NCBI RefSeq assembly: GCF_004365175.1
Contig: NZ_SOCE01000001.1
Coordinates: forward strand, 4,223,403-4,287,402
DNA: 64,000 nt
Origin: Kribbella voronezhensis
GTDB lineage: Bacteria; Actinomycetota; Actinomycetes; Propionibacteriales; Kribbellaceae
Direction: 5' to 3'
Shown: piece by piece, positions 49,744 through 58,532 of the stretch
Layout of the letters: every line of letters starts with the position of its first letter
Numbering within the stretch: the first letter of the stretch is position 1
The notes under the pieces: generated by a model
Told to the model about the DNA's origin: nothing
The model's input: only the letters and a program-made list of their open reading frames with translations
Database searches by the model: none
Program-made: the position numbers and the translations under genes

Positions 49744-50495
49744 CAGGCGGCGAACGGGCTCAGCGTGACACCCGCTCCCTCCAGCGTCAGCCGGACCCGC
49801 CGGGCGATCTCGACCGCGCCGGGGGTGTCGCCGTGCACGCAGATCGAGGCGGGGTCGAGCTTCAGCGCGCCGCCTTCACTGTCCTGGATCGGCCCACCGA
49901 CCGCCATCGCGGCACACCGGGCCGCGATCTCCTCGGCGTCGTGCAGGACCGAGCCGGGCTCACGTCGCGACACCAGCGTCCCGGCCGGGGTGTAGGCCCG
50001 ATCCGCGAAGGCCTCGTGGACAGTGGTCAGACCGTCCTGTGCCGCGAGGCGGAGCCAGGCCGAGCCCGCCAGGCCGAGGACGGGCAGCGACCGGTCGAAG
50101 TCGACGATCGCACCGACCACGGCCGCGGCCTGCTCCTCGTGCTCGCCGATCGTGTTGTAGAGCGCCCCGTGCGGTTTCACGTACCGGACCCGGTCGCCCG
50201 CGATCCGGGCGAACGCGTCCAGCGCGCCGAGTTGGTACAGGACCTGGTCGCGCAGGACGGCGGGTTCGACGTCGATGAACCGCCGGCCGAAACCGGGCTT
50301 GTCGTCGTACCCGACGTGGGCCCCGATCGCGACCCCGCGCTCGACCGCCCGGACGGTCACCGCCCGCATGATCGACGGCTCGCCGGCATGGAAGCCGCAG
50401 GCGATGTTGGCGCTGGTGACGACGTCGAGCAGGGCCGTGTCGTCGCCCATCGTCCAGGAGCCGAAGCCCTCACCCAGATCGGCGTTGAGATCCAT
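49743..50495 (-). CDS. pxpA: 5-oxoprolinase subunit PxpA (LamB/YcsF family)
   Basis: The 250-residue protein begins DLNADLGEGFGSW and has SANIACGFHAGEP near 31, ERGVAIGAHVGYDDKPGFGRR near 55 and VKPHGALYN near 100. All are strict family motifs. It is the catalytic part of the 5-oxoprolinase. GAGGAG lies in the 10-base gap after the NRAMP-like gene. Confidence 0.95.
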   Translation of the reverse strand: MDLNADLGEGFGSWTMGDDTALLDVVTSANIACGFHAGEPSIMRAVTVRAVERGVAIGAHVGYDDKPGFGRRFIDVEPAVLRDQVLYQLGALDAFARIAGDRVRYVKPHGALYNTIGEHEEQAAAVVGAIVDFDRSLPVLGLAGSAWLRLAAQDGLTTVHEAFADRAYTPAGTLVSRREPGSVLHDAEEIAARCAAMAVGGPIQDSEGGALKLDPASICVHGDTPGAVEIARRVRLTLEGAGVTLSPFAA

Positions 50496-50505
50496 CGTCA
50501 GCTCC

Positions 50506-51750
50506 TCAGGAGAACAGTTCGAACACCGGCTTGACCGAGCGGACGGCCAGGTAGATGGTCAGCAACCAGGCCGCACCACCGATCGCCAGTAGCCAGCGCG
50601 GGTAGTGGTACCCACGCAGCAGATCCGGACGCTGCCATGCCACCCAGAGAAGCACACCGATCCCGACCGGCAGCAGCAGCCCGTTGAAGGCCCCGGCGAA
50701 CACCAGCAACTGCGTCGGTGCAGTGCCGACGGACAGGAAGATCACCGTGCTCACCGCGATGAACGCGACCACCAGGATGGTCCTCGTGCGGTCGGTCGTC
50801 TTGGTCCGCGAGGTGATGAAACTGACCGTCGTGTACGACGCGCCGATCACGCTGGTGATGGCGGCCGCCCACAGCACCACCCCGAAGGCGCGCAGCCCGA
50901 ACTCGCCGGCCGCGTGCTGGAACGCCGAGGCCGCCGGGTTCTTCGGGTCGAGCGTCGCGCCGCCCGCGACCACGCCGAGGATCGCCAGGAACAGCACGAT
51001 CCGCATCAGTCCGGTGATCAGGATGCCGGTGATCGAGCCGCGGCTGATGTCGCGGATGTGCTGCGGCCCGGACAGGCCCGAGTCCAGCAGGCGGTGCGCA
51101 CCGGCGTACACGATGTAGCCGCCGATCGTGCCGCCGATCAGCGTGGTGATGGACAGGAACTGGACCTGGTCGGGCAGCACCACGTTCTTCAGCGCCGTAC
51201 CGACCGGTGGGCCGGAGGTGATCGCCATGTACGTCGTCAGCGCGATCATCACCAGACCGAGCACGAGCACCACGCGATCCATCGCCAGCCCGGCGCGCTT
51301 CGACAAGAAGATGCCGATGGCAATCACCGCGGACAGGGCGCCGCCCCACCGGGGATCCAGGCCCAGCATCGCGTCGGTGCCCAGGCCGGTGCCGGAGACG
51401 TTGCCGATGTTGAAGACGAGCCCGCCGACGAACAACAGCGCGGCCATCACCCAGCCGAGCCCGGGCACGACCAGGTTGCCGAGCTCCTGGGCCCGCCGGC
51501 CGGAGACGCCGATCACCCGCCAGACGTTCAGCTGCAGGGCGATGTCGACCAGGATCGAGGCCGCGATGGCGAACGCGAACGCCGCGCCGAGCGAGACCGT
51601 GAAGGTGGTGGTCTGGGTGATGAAACCGGGACCGATGGCCGAGGTCGCCATCAGGAACATCGCGCCGACCAGGGTCGACCGGGTGCTCGTCTTCATCGCG
51701 GTGTCCGGCGTCTTCTTGCCGGCGGCGGGCGGTAGCTGCTTGTTCGGCAT
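50506..51750 (-). CDS. NRAMP-family-like carrier lacking the metal-binding motifs (YcsG type)
   Basis: The 414-residue membrane protein has about 11 helices in the NRAMP order. Helix 1 reads SAIGPGFITQ where metal transporters have DPGN. Helix 6 region reads YIVYAGAHRLLD rather than the MPH motif. It is first in the operon with pxpABC, as ycsG is beside ycsF in Bacillus. The missing motifs argue against metal transport. Uptake of 5-oxoproline, hydroxyproline or a related compound is plausible but inferred. CAGGAG precedes the ATG. Confidence 0.85.
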   Translation of the reverse strand: MPNKQLPPAAGKKTPDTAMKTSTRSTLVGAMFLMATSAIGPGFITQTTTFTVSLGAAFAFAIAASILVDIALQLNVWRVIGVSGRRAQELGNLVVPGLGWVMAALLFVGGLVFNIGNVSGTGLGTDAMLGLDPRWGGALSAVIAIGIFLSKRAGLAMDRVVLVLGLVMIALTTYMAITSGPPVGTALKNVVLPDQVQFLSITTLIGGTIGGYIVYAGAHRLLDSGLSGPQHIRDISRGSITGILITGLMRIVLFLAILGVVAGGATLDPKNPAASAFQHAAGEFGLRAFGVVLWAAAITSVIGASYTTVSFITSRTKTTDRTRTILVVAFIAVSTVIFLSVGTAPTQLLVFAGAFNGLLLPVGIGVLLWVAWQRPDLLRGYHYPRWLLAIGGAAWLLTIYLAVRSVKPVFELFS

Positions 51751-51843
51751 GGCGGGCTCCTGGGTCTCAGAAAGCTGTCGGGCGGTGCTCCTGTACTGCG
51801 GTCAGTAGGTGATCGATCCCCGTCGGTGACATTGAGAGTAGAG

Positions 51844-51858
51844 ATTGTTCAACAATCC
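51844..51858. promoter_or_regulatory. 15-bp perfect palindrome GATTGTTCAACAATC
   Basis: It lies between the divergent NRAMP-like and GntR genes and has the size of a FadR/GntR operator. It probably serves both directions. Confidence 0.6.
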
Positions 51859-51901
51859 TGCAAGACTCTTGTTCCACCAAAGTTTCCTCTGGAGCCCGGG
51901 A

Positions 51902-52648
51902 GTGAGCGATGATGCGAAGGTGTCCACCCCGCAGCGCACCGACGACGAAGACCGGCAGGCCTGGCTGCGTGGCGTCGCTGCCGACATGGCCCGGCTGGAC
52001 CGCAGCAGTTCCGCCGAGCGAGCCGCCGACGTACTGCGGCGCAGCATCACCGAGGGCGCGCTCCGGCCCGGCGCTCAGCTCTCCGAGATCGAGCTCACCG
52101 AGGTCCTCCAGGTCAGCCGGAACACTCTGCGCGAAGCCTTCCGGCTGCTCACCCACGAAGGGCTGCTGGTCTACAAGCTGCACCGCGGCGTCTTCGTGCC
52201 CGAGCTGGACGAGCGCGACGTGGTCGACCTCTTCCGGCTCCGCAGGGTGCTCGAGGTGGACGTGGTGCGCGGACTGGCCGACCGCGACTCAGCGCTGCCG
52301 GCAAGCAGGCTCGAGCCTCTGCACGCGGATGTCGAGAGCGCCAAGGCCGCCGCGCTGGCGGGCACCTGGCCCGCCGTCGGGACGGCGAACATGGGTTTCC
52401 ACCGCCACCTCATCGGCCTCGCCGACAGTCCTCGCCTGGACGCCATCACCAGCCGGCTGCTGGCCGAGCTGCGGCTGCTCTTCCACGTCATGGCGACCCC
52501 GCGCGAGCTCCACGAGCCGTACATCGCCCGCAACCAGGCCATCCTCGAGCTGCTCGAAGCCCGCGACTACGAGCAGGCTGCGGACGACCTGCACCGCTAC
52601 TTGGTCGACTCGGAGAAGGGCCTGCTCGCCGCCTTCAAGGCGCGCTAG
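51902..52648 (+). CDS. GntR-family (FadR subfamily) regulator
   Basis: The protein of about 248 residues has a GntR winged HTH (LRPGAQLSEIELTEVLQVSR, about 55-74, then NTLREAFRLLTHEGLL). A helical FCD domain follows, with the metal-binding pattern HRHLIGLADSPRL and LHRYLVDSEKGL. It is divergent from the NRAMP-pxp operon and precedes the YcsI-like gene, so it probably controls both. GTG 51902 is preferred; the frame is open from 51845. Confidence 0.88.
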   Translation: MSDDAKVSTPQRTDDEDRQAWLRGVAADMARLDRSSSAERAADVLRRSITEGALRPGAQLSEIELTEVLQVSRNTLREAFRLLTHEGLLVYKLHRGVFVPELDERDVVDLFRLRRVLEVDVVRGLADRDSALPASRLEPLHADVESAKAAALAGTWPAVGTANMGFHRHLIGLADSPRLDAITSRLLAELRLLFHVMATPRELHEPYIARNQAILELLEARDYEQAADDLHRYLVDSEKGLLAAFKAR

Positions 52649-52669
52649 TACTGCGCGGGTAGGTGCGCC

Positions 52670-53440
52670 GTGCTGACCCCGGCCGACGCGCGTACGGCGT
52701 ACCGAGGTGGTCTGGTCGCTCCGACGACCGGGCATGCGCCGGGATTCACCCAGGCGAATCTGGTCGTGCTGCCCCGCGAGTGGGCCTACGACATGTTGCT
52801 CTTCGGGCAACGCAACCCGGTGCCGGTGCCGCTGCTGGACGTCACCGACACCGGCTCGTTCCGTACTGCGCTGGCGCCCGGGGCCGACCTCCGAACCGAT
52901 CTGCCGCGCTACCGCGTGTGGCGGGACGGCGAGCTGGTCGACGAACCGGCTGACGTCGTCGACCTGTGGCGCGACGACCTGGTGAGCTTCCTGATCGGCT
53001 GCAGTTTCAGCTTCGAACAGGCGCTGCTGGACGCGGGAGTTCCGGTGCGCAACCTGGAGCAGGGGCGCAATGTGGCGATGTACCGGACCTTGACCGAGTG
53101 CCGTCCCGCCGGCCGGTTGCGCGGCCCGCTGGTGGTGTCGATGCGGCCGATTCCGGCCGGGCTGGTGGCGACCGCCGTACAGGTGACAGCACGGATGCCG
53201 CGGGTTCATGGAGCGCCCGTCCACATCGGTTCACCGGCCGACCTGGGCATCGCCGATCTGGCGCGGCCGGACTTCGGTGAACCGGTTTACGCCGAGCCGG
53301 GTGATGTGCCGGTCTTTTGGGGTTGCGGAGTGACACCCCAAGCTGCGTTGATGGATTCACGGCCCCCGTTCGCGATCACCCATGCCCCCGGGCACATGTT
53401 CGTGACCGACGTGCCGGACAGCGCCTATCGAGAGTTCTAG
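52670..53440 (+). CDS. DUF1445 (YcsI-like, D-glutamate cyclase/hydro-lyase family) protein
   Basis: The 256-residue protein has the DUF1445 pattern: a TQANLVVLPREWAYDMLLF segment near 28, FLIGCSFSFEQALLDAGVPV near 108, VSMRPIPAGLVATAVQVTAR near 157 and the ending ITHAPGHMFVTD. Mammalian and bacterial relatives include D-glutamate cyclases that make 5-oxo-D-proline, which fits the adjacent 5-oxoprolinase genes. GTG 52670 is the start, 19 bases behind the GntR stop. Confidence 0.9.
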   Translation: MLTPADARTAYRGGLVAPTTGHAPGFTQANLVVLPREWAYDMLLFGQRNPVPVPLLDVTDTGSFRTALAPGADLRTDLPRYRVWRDGELVDEPADVVDLWRDDLVSFLIGCSFSFEQALLDAGVPVRNLEQGRNVAMYRTLTECRPAGRLRGPLVVSMRPIPAGLVATAVQVTARMPRVHGAPVHIGSPADLGIADLARPDFGEPVYAEPGDVPVFWGCGVTPQAALMDSRPPFAITHAPGHMFVTDVPDSAYREF

Positions 53441-53459
53441 CTTCCAGGGGGAGCAAAGC

Positions 53460-54884
53460 ATGACTGAAGACCGGACCGAGGAACAGCGCAAGTCGTACCG
53501 TCCGATCGACGCGAAGGGTTTCCGCGAGTCGATCGGCCGGAACTGGGGACCGGTGGATCGGTCGGTGGTGCTGCCCGACGGTCTGGCCGAGGCGGCGGCG
53601 GAGCACCGCCGGCAACTCGCCGCCGCGCTGCCCGGTCGCCGGATCGCGATCGCCGCTGGGCACTCCCCGGTCCGGTCGAACGACACCGACTACCGGTTCC
53701 GCGCGGACAGCGACTTCGTCTGGCTGACCGGTTGCCAGGCCGAGGGCGCGGTGCTGGTGATCTCCGCCGACGGCGACTCCACGCTGTACCTGCGCGAGAC
53801 GGCCGGCCAGGACGAGGTCGACTTCTTCGCGAACGCGCGCGACGGGGAGCTGTGGATCGGCCCGGTGCCGGGATTGAAGGACTGGTCCGACGCGCTCGGG
53901 ATCGCCTGCCGCCCGCTGGAGGAGCTCTCCTCGGCCGTGCGCGGCGCCGTACCGTTCATGCTCGCCACGTACGGCGTGGACCCGGTGCTCGACGGGCTCG
54001 TGCGCACCTCGCCGTACGACGGGAACACGCTGCGGCAGACGCTGGCCGAGTTGCGCCGGATCAAGGACGACTGGGAGATCGACCAACTCCGCGAGGCGGT
54101 CGCCGCGAGTGTGCAGGCGTTCGCCGACGTCGCCCGGGAGCTTCCCGAAGCGGTGCGCGGGGGCGGGGAGCGGTGGCTGGAGGGGACCTTCGACCGACGC
54201 GCCCGGAGCGCCGGGAACGGCGTCGGCTATGCGTCGATCGTTGCTGCGGGCAACCATGCGCCGGTGCTGCACTGGGTGCGCAACGACGGCGCGGTTCGCG
54301 AGGGTGACGTGATCCTGCTCGACGCGGGGGTGGAGACGCGGACGCTCTATACGGCCGACGTCACCCGGACCTTCCCGGTCACCGGCGAGTACACGAGTGC
54401 GCAGCGGCAGGTGTACGACCTGGTCCACCAGGCGCAGCTCGCCGCTCTCGACGCGGTTCGCCCGGGTGCGCCGTATCGGGCCTTCCAGTACGAGGCGATG
54501 CGCGTGCTCGTCGAGGGGTTGCGTGACTGGGGGCTGATCGACGTCTCGCTGGACGAAGCACTCGGGCCCGACGGTCAGCAGCACCGCCGGTACGTCGTGT
54601 GCGGGCTCGGGCACTACATCGGTCTCGACGTCCACGACTGCGACGCGGCCCGGCCGGAGACCTACTTCGCCGCGGACCTGGAGGTCGGGATGGCGCTGGC
54701 GGTCGAGCCCGGCCTCTACTTCCACCCGAACGACGAGACGGTTCCGCCGGAGCTGCGCGGCATCGGCATCCGGATCGAGGACAACGTCGTGGTCCACGCC
54801 GATCGCACGGAAATCCTCACCGCCGACCTCCCGATCACCGCCGACGGACTGGAGCAATGGGTCAAGGCCAACCTGCCCGGTTGA
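53460..54884 (+). CDS. pepP: Xaa-Pro aminopeptidase (aminopeptidase P)
   Basis: The 474-residue protein has the aminopeptidase-P N-terminal domain (about 1-175) and a pita-bread catalytic domain with the two-metal ligands: Asp pair in LLDAGVETRTLYTADVTRTF, His in VCGLGHYIGLDVHD, Glu in AVEPGLYFHP and Glu in GIRIEDNVVV. It removes N-terminal residues before proline and would release proline- and hydroxyproline-containing peptides for the pathways encoded upstream. ATG follows GGGGGAGCAAAGC. Confidence 0.93.
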   Translation: MTEDRTEEQRKSYRPIDAKGFRESIGRNWGPVDRSVVLPDGLAEAAAEHRRQLAAALPGRRIAIAAGHSPVRSNDTDYRFRADSDFVWLTGCQAEGAVLVISADGDSTLYLRETAGQDEVDFFANARDGELWIGPVPGLKDWSDALGIACRPLEELSSAVRGAVPFMLATYGVDPVLDGLVRTSPYDGNTLRQTLAELRRIKDDWEIDQLREAVAASVQAFADVARELPEAVRGGGERWLEGTFDRRARSAGNGVGYASIVAAGNHAPVLHWVRNDGAVREGDVILLDAGVETRTLYTADVTRTFPVTGEYTSAQRQVYDLVHQAQLAALDAVRPGAPYRAFQYEAMRVLVEGLRDWGLIDVSLDEALGPDGQQHRRYVVCGLGHYIGLDVHDCDAARPETYFAADLEVGMALAVEPGLYFHPNDETVPPELRGIGIRIEDNVVVHADRTEILTADLPITADGLEQWVKANLPG

Positions 54885-55093
54885 GCACTACTGAGGGTCA
54901 CGAAAAGGGCACTGAGAAAAAGTTGGTCACGTGCTGTAACACTCGGCAGGCCGGGACCGATGTAGCGAGCGGGGGAGGGTCAAACTCGGCCCGGCGCGTG
55001 GCAGTGGGGGGCCGCGACCACGCGCCGGCCGGGCTGACCCCGACTGGGACCCGGGGGGGACCCAGGGCGTTTCCCCGGTTCGGGGGGATTTCG

Positions 55094-55330
55094 ATGAACC
55101 TGCGAGTGCGGGTCGTGCGCTGCGCATGCGCCGGGGGCCATCACTGGTACGCCGACATCGACGATGCGGACGACTTGCAGCCCGACGACCCGTTCTGGTT
55201 CGTCGACGGCTGCCCGACCCAGTCCCGCGCGCTCGAGATCGCCTGCGCCCAGTTGCAGTTGCTGTCGGGCGAGGCGATCTCCGGTCGCCAGCTCACCAGG
55301 GTCCAGGAAGCTCACCTGGTCCACGTCTGA
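55094..55330 (+). CDS. small hypothetical protein
   Basis: The 78-residue soluble protein starts at ATG 55094 behind GGGGGGATT. It has CACAGGHHWYADIDDADDL at the start and ends GRQLTRVQEAHLVHV, with a Cys-x-Cys pair, two His and a later Cys. No family is recognised. The 209-bp stretch in front holds no gene I can support. Confidence 0.6.
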   Translation: MNLRVRVVRCACAGGHHWYADIDDADDLQPDDPFWFVDGCPTQSRALEIACAQLQLLSGEAISGRQLTRVQEAHLVHV

Positions 55331-55331
55331 G

Positions 55332-56825
55332 TCAGCCGGTGGGCTGCACCGCCGGGCAACTGGTTCCGCGGGGAGGGACCTGCAATGACACCAGGTACTT
55401 GTCGATGGTGGCCTGCACGCACGGGCTCTTGTTGTAGCTACCGTGCCCCCAGCCCTGGTACGTCAGCAGTACGCCGTTGCGGCCCAGTTGGCGCGCCACG
55501 TCCGTCGCCCAGTTGTAGCCCGTGGCCGGGTCGTGGATGGCGTTGGACAGCAGGATCGGGGTCGTCAGGTGTCGTACGGCCAGGTTCCGCTGGGGATTCG
55601 GCACCGGGCGAAGACCGAGACACGACGTGACGGCGAGCAGCTGACCCGGATATTTGAAGTCAGGCGTGTTCCGGGCCAGCCGCTTCAGGTAGCCGGCGAA
55701 TTCACGGTAGTCGCGGACCGGAAGGCTGAAGTCGCGGCAGAACGGCGCGAACGTGTTCGCCTGCAGGCCGGACGGGACCGGAGGTTGCCCGGTCGGCGGC
55801 GTGCTCGCGTCGAGCTGCTGCAGAACATCGCCCAGCCTGACCCACTGGGGTGCGTAGAGCAGCCGGAAGACGGCATAGGACAAGAAGAACGGAGTCGTCG
55901 GGTACTGCGGGCGCTGCGGGTCCGGCACCTCGCCACGGCCCGCCCTGGTGAGCAGATCCGCCCAGAGGGCGTGCACGTCCCGGCCGTGCAAGGCGCAAGT
56001 GGTTGCCGAGGCGCACCATTTCACGAATTCGTCGAAGGAATCCTGCGCGGTGCCGGCCTCCGCGTCGAGGAACTGGCGGGTCGTTGCCGTCCCGTGGTCG
56101 AAGACGCTTTCCAGCACCATGGCCCGGACATTCTTCGGGTACCGCTCGGCGTACTGTGCGCCCAGAAGTGTCCCGTACGAGCTGCCGTGGAAGGTCAGCT
56201 GCGATTCCCCGAGAGCGATGCGGATCGCGTTGAGGTCCTGAACCGTCTGCAAGGTGTCGATGTGGTCGTAGACCGGTCCGGTGTTCGCTCTGCAGTCCTC
56301 GGCCAGCTTGCGGTTGTAGGCGATCGTCTGGTCGAACTCGACCTGGCTGCCGATGATCGGCGACGGCCGCTGCGCGAGGAGAGCGGCCGAGCACTTCACC
56401 GGATTGCTGCGGGCGATTCCGCGCGGGTCGAAGCTGACGATGTCGAACCGGTTCTGCAGGTCGGCACTGAAGCGGCTCATCCCGGTTCTGATCCGGTCGA
56501 CGCCGGAGTCACCAGGGCCGCCCGGCCCGAAGATCAGCGAGCCCACGCGCGCCTTCTTCGCAGTACGGCGTGCTACCGCCAGGGCGAAGGTCGGTCCCGC
56601 TGGGTCGTTCCAGTCGACCGGCACCTGCAGGGTGGCGCATTGTGAGCCTCTGATGAGCTCCTTGTCTTCCTCGGTGTCGCCAGGCTCGGGGAGGCAGTCC
56701 TTCCACTGCAGGGCTCTGACGACGGCTGGTGGTGGTTCGGCGGTGGCCGGTACGACGACGGCGCCGGTCGAGGCGACGCCGAGGATCGCAGCGCACGCGA
56801 TGGTCCTGCTGGGTTTGAGGAGCAC
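55332..56825 (-). CDS. secreted alpha/beta hydrolase, tripeptidyl aminopeptidase (TAP) type
   Basis: The protein of about 497 residues has a signal peptide (SRTIACAAILGVASTG, cleavage near ATAEP) and the TAP-like fold: oxyanion segment LIFGPGGPGDSG near 87, SFDPRGIARSNPVKC, nucleophile elbow GSSYGT near 198 and the C-terminal TAP domain with acid in NAIHDPATGY and His in GWGHGSYNKSPC. Relatives SlpD/SlpE cleave tripeptides outside the cell. GTG 56825 has AAAGGA upstream; longer open frames to 57938 are rejected. Confidence 0.9.
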   Translation of the reverse strand: MLLKPSRTIACAAILGVASTGAVVVPATAEPPPAVVRALQWKDCLPEPGDTEEDKELIRGSQCATLQVPVDWNDPAGPTFALAVARRTAKKARVGSLIFGPGGPGDSGVDRIRTGMSRFSADLQNRFDIVSFDPRGIARSNPVKCSAALLAQRPSPIIGSQVEFDQTIAYNRKLAEDCRANTGPVYDHIDTLQTVQDLNAIRIALGESQLTFHGSSYGTLLGAQYAERYPKNVRAMVLESVFDHGTATTRQFLDAEAGTAQDSFDEFVKWCASATTCALHGRDVHALWADLLTRAGRGEVPDPQRPQYPTTPFFLSYAVFRLLYAPQWVRLGDVLQQLDASTPPTGQPPVPSGLQANTFAPFCRDFSLPVRDYREFAGYLKRLARNTPDFKYPGQLLAVTSCLGLRPVPNPQRNLAVRHLTTPILLSNAIHDPATGYNWATDVARQLGRNGVLLTYQGWGHGSYNKSPCVQATIDKYLVSLQVPPRGTSCPAVQPTG

Positions 56826-56945
56826 TTCGGATCCTTTGGTCGGGGATGCTCTCGATCCTCGGCAAACGTCTTCCGTGGCGCATCGGGGGTGACCCCGGAC
56901 CGATCCCCTGAATGGTTGGGGGGACTTGTTAGGGTCACTGACCTG

Positions 56946-57275
56946 ATGACTGAGACGACTCTCGACGCACCCGTCCGGCCCAAGCACGCGACCTGGTTCC
57001 GTGCCGTGGCGATCGCCGAGGCGGTGTCCTGGACCGGGCTGCTGATCGGCATGCTGTTCAAGTACGTGCTGTCCGACAACGAGCTCGGGGTGCAGATCTT
57101 CGGGCCGATCCACGGCACGATCTTCATCGCCTACGTGATCACGGTCGCCGTCGTGCGCAAGCCGCTGGGCTGGACCTGGCCGACCACCTTGCTCGCCCTG
57201 GCCGCCAGCATTCCGCCCCTGTTCACCTGGTTCTTCGAACTCTGGGCCGAGCGCACCGACCGCCTGACCCGCTGA
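56946..57275 (+). CDS. DUF3817 integral membrane protein
   Basis: The 109-residue protein has three hydrophobic helices and the motif WFRAVAIAEAVSWTGLLIGM, with GPIHGTIFIAYV, that defines DUF3817. The function is unknown. TAGGGT lies 10 bases before ATG 56946. Confidence 0.88.
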   Translation: MTETTLDAPVRPKHATWFRAVAIAEAVSWTGLLIGMLFKYVLSDNELGVQIFGPIHGTIFIAYVITVAVVRKPLGWTWPTTLLALAASIPPLFTWFFELWAERTDRLTR

Positions 57276-57277
57276 AC

Positions 57278-58228
57278 TCAACCGCAGCGTTCGCACGGCT
57301 TGCGGGTGCGCGCGTAGTACCCGTACGTCGCTGTCGTCAGCCCGAGGCCCCAGACCAGGTAGCAGGGCACGGCTACCCAGAAGAAGGCCGCCGGCAAGTC
57401 GATGCCGTCGAACACGCGCTCGCCCTGGAGCGCCTCCGTGATCATCTGGATCAGCCCGACACCGAAGTACGCCGTGATGCCGGCGCCCAGCGCTGCGCCT
57501 GGCAGCAACAGCATCCAGCGGGGGAACACACGGCCGAGCCGGTAGACGAGGAGTAGCGGCAGGGCGACGCCCGCGAGCAGGAATCCGCCCTCGAACAGCA
57601 GTACCGACGGGCCGGCGTCGTACGGGATGACGTCGAACCCCACTGCGGCCTGCGCGGCCAGGCGACCGAGGCAGCCGGCCACGGCGAGCCAGGCGCCCGC
57701 GGTTGCCCAGGCAGTTGGGAGCGTGGAGCGCTTGCCCACGCAGTACAGGCAGGTGGGGTCCAGTTGGCGCCGGCGAGCCAGGGCAGTCGCGGCGAGGAGT
57801 GCTGCGCCGGTCAGGCCGCCTGCTCTGCTGAGTAGTGCCGGGAGGTCGAACGGCAGCCCGAGCCCCGGCAGTGCCGCGCCGACGAGGTCCAGAAGGGCTA
57901 GGGCGCAGACTGCGACCCATCCGGCGGCTGCGGCCCAAGTGGTGACGATCAGTGCGCGGGAGCGTGGCCAGCGAGTGACAGCGAGCACCAGACCGGCGCT
58001 GGCGAGGCAGGCGGCGACTGATGCCCAGGCGGGGATCAGTAGGTCGCTCGGGAGGATCCAGTCAGGTGCGTGCCCGATGGCGAACCACACTCGTACTGCG
58101 CCGTAGGTGAGGGCCCAGATCAGAGCGAGCCGCGGTGCCCAGGGCATCCACCTGGGCCCGGTCCGAGCGCCTGTGCCCGGTTCGGTCGGCTGCCGCGAGG
58201 CGTCCGGCGTACGGGCCGTCGTTGTCAT
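57278..58228 (-). CDS. polytopic membrane protein, unknown
   Basis: The protein of about 316 residues has roughly eight hydrophobic helices. A CxxC pair (PTCLYCVGK) lies in a loop near 165, and the end reads RTRKPCERCG with a second CxxC. Such cysteine pairs suggest metal binding or redox activity, but no family is recognised. ATG 58228 is chosen; the frame continues further upstream without support. Confidence 0.7.
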   Translation of the reverse strand: MTTTARTPDASRQPTEPGTGARTGPRWMPWAPRLALIWALTYGAVRVWFAIGHAPDWILPSDLLIPAWASVAACLASAGLVLAVTRWPRSRALIVTTWAAAAGWVAVCALALLDLVGAALPGLGLPFDLPALLSRAGGLTGAALLAATALARRRQLDPTCLYCVGKRSTLPTAWATAGAWLAVAGCLGRLAAQAAVGFDVIPYDAGPSVLLFEGGFLLAGVALPLLLVYRLGRVFPRWMLLLPGAALGAGITAYFGVGLIQMITEALQGERVFDGIDLPAAFFWVAVPCYLVWGLGLTTATYGYYARTRKPCERCG

Positions 58229-58365
58229 AGGGCCAGGGTCCGTTGCCGGGAGGCGTCGCGGATCCATCGCTCGGGGGAACAGTCTCCTTCGCCGGATTGA
58301 CTGCTGCCGTCGGCTCGCCGTACGGTCACGGCGTCCGACTACAACCGCACAGCAGCCGCATGAAC

Positions 58366-58490
58366 CCGTGCGGGAGAGACCCGGGCTCGACCCGGGCGCC
58401 GTAGGAGCAACTCTCCCCAAGAATCTCTCAGGCACCTTCACCGCACGGGCGAGGCACCTCTGGAAGACGTCAGGTCTGACAGAGCGGGGA
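58366..58490 (+). ncRNA. glycine riboswitch in front of sdaA
   Basis: P1 is formed by CCCGTGCGG (58366-58374) and CCGCACGGG (58441-58449). Inside are the conserved GGGAGAGACC, GCGCCGTAGGAGCAA and CTCTCAGGCA elements (58372-58434), followed by GAGGCACCTCTGG. Together they match the gcvT-type glycine aptamer, here a single aptamer. It stands 43 bases before the serine dehydratase start, so glycine probably turns on serine breakdown. The stretch 58229-58365 shows nothing else. Confidence 0.85.
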
Positions 58491-58532
58491 GGCAAACCAA
58501 ACGGTCAACGACGACCGGAAGGAATCCTCCAC

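Noticed and set aside
50506..51750. Ordinary manganese transporter MntH
   Set aside because: The metal-ligand motifs of helices 1 and 6 are missing and the operon is for 5-oxoproline.
56826..57938. Upstream extension of the TAP-like hydrolase
   Set aside because: A clear signal peptide begins at GTG 56825, and the extension lies antisense to the DUF3817 gene.
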